Below are positions 16,981-26,711 of a DNA stretch of 64,000 nt, piece by piece; the first letter of the stretch is position 1, and every line of letters begins with the position of its first letter. The stretch is from contig NZ_CADIJY010000003.1 in the NCBI RefSeq assembly GCF_902859735.1, positions 587,412 through 651,411 on the forward strand, written 5' to 3'. The stretch is from Achromobacter aegrifaciens (GTDB lineage Bacteria; Pseudomonadota; Gammaproteobacteria; Burkholderiales; Burkholderiaceae_B). The notes beneath the pieces are model-generated. The model was not told the DNA's origin. It saw nothing but the letters and a program-made list of their open reading frames with translations, and searched no databases. The position numbers and the translations under genes are program-made.

Positions 16981-17384
16981 ATACCAAGCCCGTGCTGAGC
17001 GCCGAAGACGTCAAGAAGATTTTGGCTGCGGCCGAAGCACACGCCCTGCAGAACAAGTGGGCCGTCACGATCTCCGTGGTCGATGATGGCGGCCATCTGC
17101 TGGGCATGCTGCGCCTGGACGGCGCGGCTCCGATTTCGGCGCACATCGCGCCGGCCAAGGCCAAGACCGCGGCGCTCGGCCGCCGCGAATCGCGCGTCTA
17201 CGAGGAAATGATCAACAATGGCCGCGTTTCGTTCCTGTCGGCCCCCTTGATCGACGGCCTGCTGGAAGGCGGCGTGCCGGTCGTGGCCGATGGCCATGTG
17301 GTCGGCGCGGTCGGCGTGTCGGGCGTGAAGTCGAGCGAAGACGTGCTGATCGCTCAAGCTGGCATCGCCGCCCTGGGCCTATGA
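16977..17384 (+). CDS. GlcG/HbpS family protein
   Basis: A 135-residue protein of the GlcG/HbpS fold (PF03928), related to a haem-responsive extracellular protein in Streptomyces and to proteins found beside glycolate and diol operons. Typical motifs are SVVDDGGHLLGMLRLDGAAP, APAKAKTAAL and GGVPVVADGHVVGAVGVSGV. The start overlaps the stop of prpE as ATGA, with AAGGAG ahead, and its own stop overlaps the next start in the same way. No signal peptide is seen, so it should act in the cytoplasm. Its role beside an acyl-CoA synthetase is unknown. Confidence 0.9.
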   Translation: MNTKPVLSAEDVKKILAAAEAHALQNKWAVTISVVDDGGHLLGMLRLDGAAPISAHIAPAKAKTAALGRRESRVYEEMINNGRVSFLSAPLIDGLLEGGVPVVADGHVVGAVGVSGVKSSEDVLIAQAGIAALGL

Positions 17385-18721
17385 GCCACGGCGAGCCGTC
17401 GGATGCGCCGGCCGGCGCATCCGCGCAGAACGCTGGAGCAGGGGGCGACGGCCCCCTGAATCCCGGCGTGGCCAAACGCGAGGTCTGGGCCTGGGCCATG
17501 TACGACTTCGCCAATTCCGGCTACACCACCGTGATCCTCACGGCGGTGTTCAGCACCTATTTCGTCGGTGTGGTCGGCGGGCGCGCGCCCTGGGCCACGC
17601 TGGCCTGGACCGCGGCGCTGTCGCTGTCCTACCTCCTCATCATGCTGACCATGCCCACGCTGGGCGCCCGCGCCGATGCGCGCGCCAGCAAGCGCCGCCT
17701 GCTGTTTTCGAGCACGGTGGGTTGCGTGGCCGCTACGCTGGTGCTGACGCAGGCCGGGCCCGGGGACGTCTGGCTGGCGCTGGCCGCCATCGTCATTTCC
17801 AACTACTGCTATTGCGTCGGCGAATCCGTGGTCGCGGCCTTCCTGCCGGAGCTGGCGCGGTCCTCCGCGCTGGGCCGCGTTTCGGGCTGGGGCTGGAGCT
17901 TCGGCTATTGCGGCGGCATGCTCACGCTGGGCTTGTCGCTGGTGGTCGTGACGCTGGCCGAGGGGCGTGGCGAGACGGCCGAGCATTTCGTGCCGTGGGT
18001 CATCGTGGTCACGTGCGCGGTGTTCGCGCTGGCGGCGCTGCCATCCTTCTTCCTGCTGCGCGAACGCGCGAAGCCGCAGGCTGGCAAGCAGGAGGCGCTG
18101 CACATGCTCAAGCGCCTGGCCTATGCCTGGCGCGAAACCGGGCAGCATTTTCCGGAGTTCCGCCGCCTGCTCATGTGCATCGCCTGCTACCAGGCGGGCA
18201 TTTCGGTGGTGATCACGCTGGCCGCGGTCTATGCCTCGGAGGTCATGGGCTTCACCACGCCGCAGATCATGCTGCTGGTGTTCACCGTAAACATCGGCGC
18301 GGCGGCCGGCGCGTTTTCGTTCGGCTACGTGCAGGACCGCATCGGCCACAAGCCGGCGCTGGCCCTGACGCTGTGCGGCTGGATCGTGATGGTGCTGGTG
18401 GCCTACGCCGCCGTGACCGCGCCCGTGTTCTGGGTCGCGGCCACGTTGGCCGGGCTGTGCATGGGCACCACGCAGAGCGCGGGCCGCGCCATGACCGGCG
18501 CGCTGGCGCCCGCCGGCCGGCTGGCAGAGTTCTACTCGCTGTGGACCTTCGCGGTGCAACTGGCCGCGGTGATCGGTCCGCTGACCTACGGCCTGGTGAC
18601 CTGGGCCACGCACGGCAACCACCGGCTTGCGATCCTGGTGACCGGCCTGTTCTTCGTGGGCGGCCTCATCCTTTTGTCGCGCGTGGACGTGAAGCGCGGG
18701 CTGGAACGGCGCGCCGCCTGA
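17381..18721 (+). CDS. UMF1-family MFS transporter (Atg22-like)
   Basis: A 446-residue membrane carrier with about 12 helices. The opening REVWAWAMYDFANSGYTTVILTAVFSTYF is the hallmark of the UMF1/Atg22 branch of the major facilitator superfamily, as is the late GTTQSAGRAMTGALAPAGRLAEFYSLWTF. Yeast Atg22 exports amino acids from the vacuole; bacterial substrates are unproven. It is translationally coupled to the GlcG-like gene by an ATGA overlap, so prpE, glcG and this carrier form one unit, perhaps for uptake and activation of a short acid. Confidence 0.92.
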   Translation: MSHGEPSDAPAGASAQNAGAGGDGPLNPGVAKREVWAWAMYDFANSGYTTVILTAVFSTYFVGVVGGRAPWATLAWTAALSLSYLLIMLTMPTLGARADARASKRRLLFSSTVGCVAATLVLTQAGPGDVWLALAAIVISNYCYCVGESVVAAFLPELARSSALGRVSGWGWSFGYCGGMLTLGLSLVVVTLAEGRGETAEHFVPWVIVVTCAVFALAALPSFFLLRERAKPQAGKQEALHMLKRLAYAWRETGQHFPEFRRLLMCIACYQAGISVVITLAAVYASEVMGFTTPQIMLLVFTVNIGAAAGAFSFGYVQDRIGHKPALALTLCGWIVMVLVAYAAVTAPVFWVAATLAGLCMGTTQSAGRAMTGALAPAGRLAEFYSLWTFAVQLAAVIGPLTYGLVTWATHGNHRLAILVTGLFFVGGLILLSRVDVKRGLERRAA

Positions 18722-18763
18722 GGCGCGCCGTTCGCGCAGGCTGCTATCCTTATGGACTGTCCG

Positions 18764-18792
18764 GTGCCGCCGCGTCGAGAGCGCGGCGGCAC
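18764..18792 (+). other. stem-loop after the prpE operon
   Basis: An 11-bp GC stem (GTGCCGCCGCG, 18764-18774, with 18782-18792) over 7 bases lies 43 bases after the UMF1 stop. Only GCCTTGATT follows, so it is at best a weak intrinsic terminator. Confidence 0.5.
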
Positions 18793-18938
18793 GCCTTGAT
18801 TACCCGGCGCCGGCCTTGCGCCGCGGGCTCCGGCCCGCATTTTGCGTAAGGTGCCCGTAAGAGCGCGGCGATACGGTTGCGGTTGGGTAATGAACAAGCG
18901 GCACAAACAAACAGAATTACCGATTGGAGACAAAGATC

Positions 18939-20918
<1,980 letters not shown>

Positions 20919-20921
20919 TCC

Positions 20922-20946
20922 TTCCCGTCCACTTGATGGACGGGAA
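20922..20946 (+). other. stem-loop immediately after acs
   Basis: TTCCCGTCCA (20922-20931) pairs with TGGACGGGAA (20937-20946) over 5 bases, four bases after the stop. No T-run follows. It is probably an mRNA 3'-end stabiliser ahead of the terminator at 20994. Confidence 0.5.
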
Positions 20947-20993
20947 CGGCCCGCCTGCAGCCTCCGCGGGAGGCAAGGCAGGCGCATAATGTC

Positions 20994-21037
20994 ATACGCC
21001 CGTATCGGAACCGCCGGTACGGGCGTATTTGCTTTTT
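20994..21037 (+). terminator. terminator of acs
   Basis: Stem ATACGCCCGTA (20994-21004) with TACGGGCGTAT (21018-21028), extended inward by a T-G wobble and three pairs, then TTTGCTTTTT. Confidence 0.85.
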
Positions 21038-21071
21038 CGCGCCCAGAATTTTTTCCCACGGAGCCGTGCCA

Positions 21072-21959
21072 GTGAGCCGCAGCAGTTTCGATCGAGCAGG
21101 GCTAGCCCTGATGTTCAGCACCATCCTGGTCTGGGCGGGCAGCTGGATCGCGATGAAACTGATCGTTCCCTACATCGGTCCCTTCGACTTCGTGGCGCTG
21201 CGCTACGTTTCGGGCGGCCTGGTGCTGTTCGCGCTGGCCATCGCGATGCGGCGGCCGCTGGCGATGCCGCCCTGGAAGCTGACATTGCTGATCGGTCTGA
21301 CGCAGACGGCCGGATTCCAGGGTTTTGTACAGACGGCGCTGGTGTCGGGCGGCGTGGGCAAGGTCTCGCTCATGGCGTACACGATGCCGTTCTGGGTGAT
21401 CCTCTTCGCGTGGTGGCTACTGGGCGAACGTCCCACGGCGCGGCATGGGGTGGGCATTGCGCTGGCCGCCATCGGGCTGGTCTGCTTCGTCGAACCCTGG
21501 AACGGCCTGGGCGATATCCGGCCCGTGTTGCTGGGGCTGGGCAGCGGCCTGTGCTGGGGCGTGGGCACCGTGCTGTCCAAGCGCATGTTCGAGCGGCACG
21601 CGCCCGATGTGATGACATTCACCGCCTGGCAGATGCTGCTGGGCGGACTGGTCATGACGCCGGTCGCCTTTCTGGTGCCGCAGATGCCGGCCCAGTGGGG
21701 CTGGCAGCTCTGGGCCGGCATGGCCTACATCGTGCTGATCGCGACCGCCGCGGGCTGGTTGTTGTGGCTGCTGGTGGTGCGACTGGTGCCGGCGTCGATC
21801 GCAGGCCTGTCCAGCCTGGGCGTGCCAGTCGTGGCCATGCTGTTCGCCTGGGCGCTGCTGTCCGAGCAGCCTACCGCGGCTGAGCTGGGCGGCATGGCGC
21901 TGATACTGGCCGGCATCTGGGTAGTGAGCCGCGCGGCGCCGGCGGCGCGCGCCGAATAA
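21072..21959 (+). CDS. EamA-family (DMT) transporter
   Basis: A 295-residue inner-membrane carrier with ten predicted helices arranged as two EamA repeats (about residues 10-140 and 150-285). The second repeat ends in PVVAMLFAWALLSEQPTAAELGGMALILAGI, the usual DMT closing motif. Such proteins commonly export amino acids or other metabolites. I chose GTG 21072 because CGGAG ends eight bases ahead; the in-frame GTG at 21066 is only two bases from it. The threonine aldolase gene follows after 38 bases, which may point to an amino-acid substrate. Confidence 0.9.
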   Translation: MSRSSFDRAGLALMFSTILVWAGSWIAMKLIVPYIGPFDFVALRYVSGGLVLFALAIAMRRPLAMPPWKLTLLIGLTQTAGFQGFVQTALVSGGVGKVSLMAYTMPFWVILFAWWLLGERPTARHGVGIALAAIGLVCFVEPWNGLGDIRPVLLGLGSGLCWGVGTVLSKRMFERHAPDVMTFTAWQMLLGGLVMTPVAFLVPQMPAQWGWQLWAGMAYIVLIATAAGWLLWLLVVRLVPASIAGLSSLGVPVVAMLFAWALLSEQPTAAELGGMALILAGIWVVSRAAPAARAE

Positions 21960-21997
21960 GCGCTTTCCATATTCCTTTTCCTATCCTGGGATTTTCC

Positions 21998-23008
21998 ATG
22001 ATCGATCTGCGTAGCGACACAGTCACCCGGCCATCCGCAGCCATGTTGCAGGCCATGGTCTGCGCGCCCCTGGGCGATGACGTGATGGGCGATGACCCGA
22101 CCGTGATCCGCCTGCAGGAGGCGGTTGCCGAGCGCACGGGCAAGGCGGCCGGGCTGTTTTTCCCCTCTGGCACGCAAAGCAATCTGGGGGCTCTGATGGC
22201 CCATTGCGAGCGCGGCGACGAGTACCTGGTGGGCCAGCTTGCGCACACCTATAAGTACGAAGGGGGCGGGGCGGCCGTGCTGGGCAGCATCCAGCCGCAG
22301 CCCATAGAACATGCGGCGGACGGCTCCTTGCCGCTGGACAAGTTGACCGCGGCGCTCAAGCCCGAGGGCGACGCGCATTTCGCCCGCACCCGCTTGCTGG
22401 CGCTGGAGAATACTTTCCACGGAAAGCGGATTCCGGCCAGCTACGTGCAGGCCGCGACCGACTGGGCGCGCCAGCATGGCCTGGCGACGCATCTGGACGG
22501 CGCCCGCGTGTTCAACGCGGCCGTCGCCAGCGGCAAGCCGGTGGCGGACCTGTGCGCGCCTTTCGACACGGTGTCCATCTGTTTTTCCAAGGGCCTGGGC
22601 GCGCCCGTGGGATCGGTGCTGGTCGGCAGCGTCGAACTCATCGCCCGCGCCCGCCGCTGGCGCAAGATGCTGGGCGGCGGTTTGCGCCAGGCTGGCGTGC
22701 TGGCCGCGGCCTGCCTGTATGCGCTGGAGCACAACGTGGAGCGCCTGGCCGAAGACCACGAGAACGCCCGGCTGCTGGCAGAAGGGCTGCGCGCCATTCC
22801 GGGCGTAAAGGTATTGAGCCAGGACACCAACATGGTGTTCGCGGAATTCGAGCCCGCGCGCTGCGATGAACTCACCGCCAAGCTGGCGGCTGACGGTATC
22901 CAGATGCGGGCTGTGTATGGCGGCCCGACCCGCCTGGTCACGCACCTGGACGTGTCCGCCGTGGACGTGCGGCAGGTGGTCCAGGCGGTGGCCCGGCACC
23001 TGGCATAA
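21998..23008 (+). CDS. ltaE: low-specificity L-threonine aldolase
   Basis: A 336-residue PLP enzyme that cleaves threonine or allo-threonine to glycine and acetaldehyde. It opens MIDLRSDTVTRPSAAM, the family signature, and has the cofactor lysine Lys198 in CFSKGLGAPVGS, the active-site HTYKYEGGG and HLDGARVFNAAVASG. Length agrees with the family. It lies 13 bases from the converging aminotransferase stop, with no obvious terminator between. Confidence 0.95.
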   Translation: MIDLRSDTVTRPSAAMLQAMVCAPLGDDVMGDDPTVIRLQEAVAERTGKAAGLFFPSGTQSNLGALMAHCERGDEYLVGQLAHTYKYEGGGAAVLGSIQPQPIEHAADGSLPLDKLTAALKPEGDAHFARTRLLALENTFHGKRIPASYVQAATDWARQHGLATHLDGARVFNAAVASGKPVADLCAPFDTVSICFSKGLGAPVGSVLVGSVELIARARRWRKMLGGGLRQAGVLAAACLYALEHNVERLAEDHENARLLAEGLRAIPGVKVLSQDTNMVFAEFEPARCDELTAKLAADGIQMRAVYGGPTRLVTHLDVSAVDVRQVVQAVARHLA

Positions 23009-23021
23009 GCGGGGCGGGCGC

Positions 23022-24356
23022 TCAGGCGTCCGCGCGCAGCACGTCCGACAAGACCGAGAACAATTCGTCGATCTGCGCGCGCTCGATGATGAGCGGGGGC
23101 GACAACAGCATGGTGTCGCCCGCCGAACGGATCAGGCAGCCGCGTTCCAGGCAGGCCTGGTGCACGGCGTACGCCCGCTGGCCGGGCTTGCCTTCCAGCG
23201 GTTCGAGTTCGATGGCGGCCAGGAGGCCGATGTTGCGGATGTCCACTACGTGCGGCAGTCCCTTCAGGCTGTGCGCCGCGTCTTCCCAATAGCGCCAGAG
23301 TTCGCGGCTGCGCTGGAACAGGCCTTCGCGGCGGCAGATGTCCAGGGTCGCGAGGCCGGCGGCGCAGGCCACGGGATGGCCGGAATAGGTGTAGCCATGC
23401 GACAGCTCGATGGCGCTGTCCGGCCCCTGCATGAACGCATCGTAGACATGCTGCTGCACCAGCGTGGCGCCCATGGGGATGGCGCCGTTGGTCAGCCCCT
23501 TGGCGCTGGTGATGATGTCGGGCGTGACGCCGAAGTGCGATGAGGCGAACGCGCCATCGATGCGGCCGAAGGCGCAGATCACTTCGTCGAAGATCAGCAG
23601 GATGCCGTGCGCGTCGCAGATCTGCCGCAGCTTCTGCAGATAGCCCTTGGGCGGCACCAGCACGCCGGTCGAGCCCGCCACGGGTTCCACGATGACGGCT
23701 GCGATGGTGGAGGCGTCATGCAGCGCGACGATGCGCTCCAGCGTATCGGCCAGGTGGGCGCCCCAGTCCGGCTGGCCGCGCGTGTAGGCCATCTGGCTGC
23801 GGTCATAGGTGTGCGGCAGGTGGTCCACGTAGGGCAGCAGATTGCCGAAAGGCTTGCGGTGGCCGGCGATGCCCGACACCGACAGGCCGCCGAACCCCAC
23901 CCCGTGGTACGAGCGCTCGCGCCCGATCAGGCGCACGCGCTGGCCCTGTCCGCGCGCGCGGTGATAGCCCAGCGCGATCTTCAGCGCGGTGTCCACCGCT
24001 TCGGATCCGGAGTTCGAGAAAAACACGTTGGAGAATCCGGCGGGCGCTTCCTGGCGCAAGGACTCGGCCAGCTCGAAGGCCAGGGGATGGCTCATCTGGA
24101 ACGACGGCGCGTAGTCCAGTTCATGGGCGGTGCGGGCGATGGCCTCGACGATTTCCGGGCGGCGGTGTCCGGCGTTCACGCACCACAGGCCCGCAATGCC
24201 GTCCAGCACGCGGCGTCCGTCCGGCCGGATGTAGTGCATGCCCTCGGCGGCGCTGAACAGCACGGGCGCGCGCTTGTAGCGGCGGTTCGCGGTGAAGGGC
24301 ATCCAATAGGCTTCGGCGTTGATGGCGGGAGTGGGATGAGGCGCTGACGATGGCAT
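23022..24356 (-). CDS. omega-amino acid:pyruvate (beta-alanine) aminotransferase
   Basis: A 444-residue class III PLP aminotransferase. Marks are AYWMPFTANRRYKRAP at the start, GLWCVNAGH, FFSNSGSEAVDTALK (cofactor phosphate), Asp258 in IFDEVICAFGR and Lys286 in SAKGLTNGAIPMGA. The start and the YWMPFT motif resemble beta-alanine:pyruvate transaminases, which move the amino group of beta-alanine or another omega-amino acid to pyruvate. Its promoter carries a 26-bp palindrome probably read by the adjacent GntR protein, and the C45 hydrolase and transporter genes across the regulator suggest one shared pathway. Confidence 0.92.
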   Translation of the reverse strand: MPSSAPHPTPAINAEAYWMPFTANRRYKRAPVLFSAAEGMHYIRPDGRRVLDGIAGLWCVNAGHRRPEIVEAIARTAHELDYAPSFQMSHPLAFELAESLRQEAPAGFSNVFFSNSGSEAVDTALKIALGYHRARGQGQRVRLIGRERSYHGVGFGGLSVSGIAGHRKPFGNLLPYVDHLPHTYDRSQMAYTRGQPDWGAHLADTLERIVALHDASTIAAVIVEPVAGSTGVLVPPKGYLQKLRQICDAHGILLIFDEVICAFGRIDGAFASSHFGVTPDIITSAKGLTNGAIPMGATLVQQHVYDAFMQGPDSAIELSHGYTYSGHPVACAAGLATLDICRREGLFQRSRELWRYWEDAAHSLKGLPHVVDIRNIGLLAAIELEPLEGKPGQRAYAVHQACLERGCLIRSAGDTMLLSPPLIIERAQIDELFSVLSDVLRADA

Positions 24357-24394
24357 GGGTGTTCCGGCGTGAAGAGATATTCGGGCTTTCTATT

Positions 24395-24420
24395 TTGTAT
24401 TAATCAATTGATAAATACAA
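24395..24420. promoter_or_regulatory. 26-bp palindromic operator upstream of the aminotransferase
   Basis: Arms TTGTATT (24395-24401) and AATACAA (24414-24420) share a centre with an inner perfect palindrome ATCAATTGAT (24403-24412); only one of 13 symmetric pairs mismatches. It lies 39-64 bases ahead of the aminotransferase start and between it and the GntR gene. TTGTAT/ATACAA half-sites are usual for FadR/FCD-type GntR proteins. Confidence 0.7.
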
Positions 24421-24515
24421 TACAAGAAGACCCGAAGGTACGCCGCAACGCGGACGCCATGCGTGCCGAGGGCCCGCGACGGCGGACTGGCGGATGAATG
24501 AAAGCGGAGAGGGTG

Positions 24516-25397
24516 TCAGGACACTTGCAGCGAGGTCTTCAAGTGGCGCCGCATGAGCTGCGAAGCCCACTCCTGGTCGCCGGCCTCGAGCGCGTCGATG
24601 ATCTGCAGGTGTTCGCTGCTGGAGTTGATGAAGCGCGCGTCGCGGTAGAACGCGGCATGCTCTTCCAGCCGGCGCAATTGGTTCTGCTGCTGCACCGCCT
24701 GCAGGATGTAGCGGTTGCCCGAGAAGCGGGCCAGCATTTCGTGGAACGAGGCGTTGAGATTGAAGAACTCGGTGGCCGAGATGTCGGCGTCGCTGCGCGC
24801 GGCCAGCGCTTCATGCGCGGCGCGCATGCGGGCCAGCGCCTCGCGGTCCAGGCGGAACGTGGGTTCCAGCAGGCCGGCGCATTCGATCGTCATGCGGAAG
24901 CGGTAGCTCTCGTTGAGCGCGTCGCGGTTTTCCAGCGACGGCGCGAATTGCCAGCCATGGCCCTTGCGCTTCTCGATCAGGCCGTCCGCGGAGAGCTGCA
25001 ACAGGGTCTTGGTCAGCACGCTGCGCGGCGCTGGATAGCGCTGTTGCAGGTCGCGCTCGGTAAAGGTTTCCGGCAGCTCGCGCGAGGCGCGGTCATCGAT
25101 CAGGCGCCGGTATAGCTCGTCCTGGGTGGGGCCGGCGCCCTCGATGGCGGGGGGCGCGGCCGCCGCGTGCGCCGCTACCGTGTAGCCGCTGTTGGGGCGG
25201 TGCGTGATGAGGCCCTGCGCGGCCAGCAGCTTCAGCGCGCCGCGCACGGGCGTGCGCGACACCTCGTAGCTCGCGGCCAACGTTTCCTCGGACAGGTGGT
25301 CGCCGGGCGCATGGCGCCGGGCCACGATGTCTTCCGCGATAAGGCGCGCCAGGTCGACTTGCAGCGGAGTGGGGCGGGCGGGAGCGGCGTTGGACAT
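24516..25397 (-). CDS. GntR-family regulator with two winged-helix domains and an FCD domain
   Basis: A 293-residue regulator. Residues 11-77 are a GntR winged helix (LSEETLAASYEVSRTPVRGALKLL). Residues 92-152 look like a second winged helix (FTERDLQQRYPAPRSVLTKTLLQLSADGLIEKRKGHGW), which ordinary GntR proteins lack. Residues 165-290 are an all-helical FCD ligand domain with probable metal or ligand histidines His219, His263 and His285. The start at 25397 leaves a short lead before the helix-turn-helix. It sits between the aminotransferase and the divergent C45 hydrolase/transporter operon, and TTGTATT half-sites lie in both promoters. Confidence 0.88.
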   Translation of the reverse strand: MSNAAPARPTPLQVDLARLIAEDIVARRHAPGDHLSEETLAASYEVSRTPVRGALKLLAAQGLITHRPNSGYTVAAHAAAAPPAIEGAGPTQDELYRRLIDDRASRELPETFTERDLQQRYPAPRSVLTKTLLQLSADGLIEKRKGHGWQFAPSLENRDALNESYRFRMTIECAGLLEPTFRLDREALARMRAAHEALAARSDADISATEFFNLNASFHEMLARFSGNRYILQAVQQQNQLRRLEEHAAFYRDARFINSSSEHLQIIDALEAGDQEWASQLMRRHLKTSLQVS

Positions 25398-25484
25398 GAA
25401 GGATGGGCGCGAAGGGCGACGGAGTCGGAATGGTACCGGAGAGCTACGCGCGCAACGTTCGCGATAGTGGCCCCGGGGAAACCC

Positions 25485-25515
25485 TTGTATTGAACTTTTT
25501 CTTATATTAGTACAA
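25485..25515. promoter_or_regulatory. candidate GntR site upstream of the C45 hydrolase
   Basis: TTGTATT (25485-25491), identical to the arm of the 24395 palindrome, and an imperfect partner AGTACAA (25509-25515) flank an AT-rich core 40-70 bases ahead of the hydrolase start. Spacing is wider than at 24395, so a single half-site may be what matters. Confidence 0.45.
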
Positions 25516-25554
25516 AATTTGCCCGTCTTGAACCTTGCTCCGGAGCCTTGAGCC

Positions 25555-26661
25555 GTGACTTTGCCCACCCCCTTCCCCCTGGTCGATGTACAGGGCAGCC
25601 CATACGAGCGGGGCCGCCAGCATGGCGCCGCCGTCCCCGAGCGCGTGGCGCGCAGCGTGGCCCTCTACCGCGGGCAGCTGGAGCGGCGCGGCGTCGCCGC
25701 GGACCGCTTGAAGGAACTGGCCGCCGCCATGGTGCCGGTGGTGGGCGACTATGACGCGGCCTACCTGGAAGAGCTGCGCGGCATCGCCGACGGATCGGGC
25801 CAGGCGCTGGAGGATGTGGTGGTCATCAACTGCCGCACCGAAATGATGTTCGGCCATGCCGAGCTGGGCCGCGCCCGCAAGGGGCTGGACGATGGCTGCA
25901 CCGGCCTGGTCGTGCTGCCCGAGGCCGCCGCCGGCGGCAAGCTCATGCATGCCCATAACTGGGACTGGCGCGAGGAATGCGTGGACACCGGCATCGTGCT
26001 GCGCATGCGCCGCGAAGACGGCCCCGACCTGCTGGTGTTCACGGAAGCCGGCAGCCTCGCGCGCCACGGTTTCAACAGCGCGGGCGTTTCCCTGTCCGGC
26101 AATTTCCTGTCTTGCGAACACGACTATCAGCGCCCCGCCGAGGTGCCGCTGGTGCTGGTGCGGCGCAAGATGCTGGAAGCCAGCAACATCTGCAACGCCA
26201 TGAAGGTGCTGTGGGCCTCGCGCCGCTTTTGCTCCAACAACCTGATGCTGGCGCAGGCGCAGGGCGAGGCGGTCGACCTGGAATGCTCGCCCGACGAAAT
26301 CTTCTGGATCACCCCCGAGGACGGCCTGCTGGTACATGCCAACCACTGGATTAGCCCGCCCGCGCGCGCCAAGCTGTTCGACAAAGGGCTGGCGGCCAAT
26401 CCGGATTCGATCTACCGCCAGCGCCGTGTGCAGGACATGCTGGCGCGCGCCACGGGCGGCATCGACTGGGACACGGTCAAGCGCATCCTGGCCGACGACT
26501 TCGCCGCGCCCGACGGCGTGCTGCGTTCGCCCAAGCCGGCCAGTTTCGACAGCATCTCGGCTACGGTGGCCACCACCTTGATGGAGCCGGCCAGCGGCGT
26601 GATGTGGATCGCGCGCAAGCCCTACGAAGGACGCAACTTCGCGGAGTACCGGCTCTTCTGA
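25555..26661 (+). CDS. C45-family acyl-amide hydrolase (isopenicillin N acyltransferase-like)
   Basis: A 368-residue Ntn-hydrolase of peptidase family C45. The expected self-cleavage site is Gly114-Cys115 in LDDGCTGLVVLPEA, leaving Cys115 as the N-terminal nucleophile of the large chain; HAHNWDWREE, GFNSAGVSLSGNF and FCSNNLMLAQ are further family marks. Relatives include the fungal penicillin acyltransferase and insect Tan, which splits beta-alanyl amides. GTG 25555 has CGGAG nine bases ahead. It heads an operon with a peptide-type ABC transporter, so an imported amide is the likely substrate. Confidence 0.9.
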   Translation: MTLPTPFPLVDVQGSPYERGRQHGAAVPERVARSVALYRGQLERRGVAADRLKELAAAMVPVVGDYDAAYLEELRGIADGSGQALEDVVVINCRTEMMFGHAELGRARKGLDDGCTGLVVLPEAAAGGKLMHAHNWDWREECVDTGIVLRMRREDGPDLLVFTEAGSLARHGFNSAGVSLSGNFLSCEHDYQRPAEVPLVLVRRKMLEASNICNAMKVLWASRRFCSNNLMLAQAQGEAVDLECSPDEIFWITPEDGLLVHANHWISPPARAKLFDKGLAANPDSIYRQRRVQDMLARATGGIDWDTVKRILADDFAAPDGVLRSPKPASFDSISATVATTLMEPASGVMWIARKPYEGRNFAEYRLF

Positions 26662-26711
26662 GCCGGCCCCCAGACCCGTATGCGGCGAGCGCCGCGCCTG
26701 GAGTGATCCCT

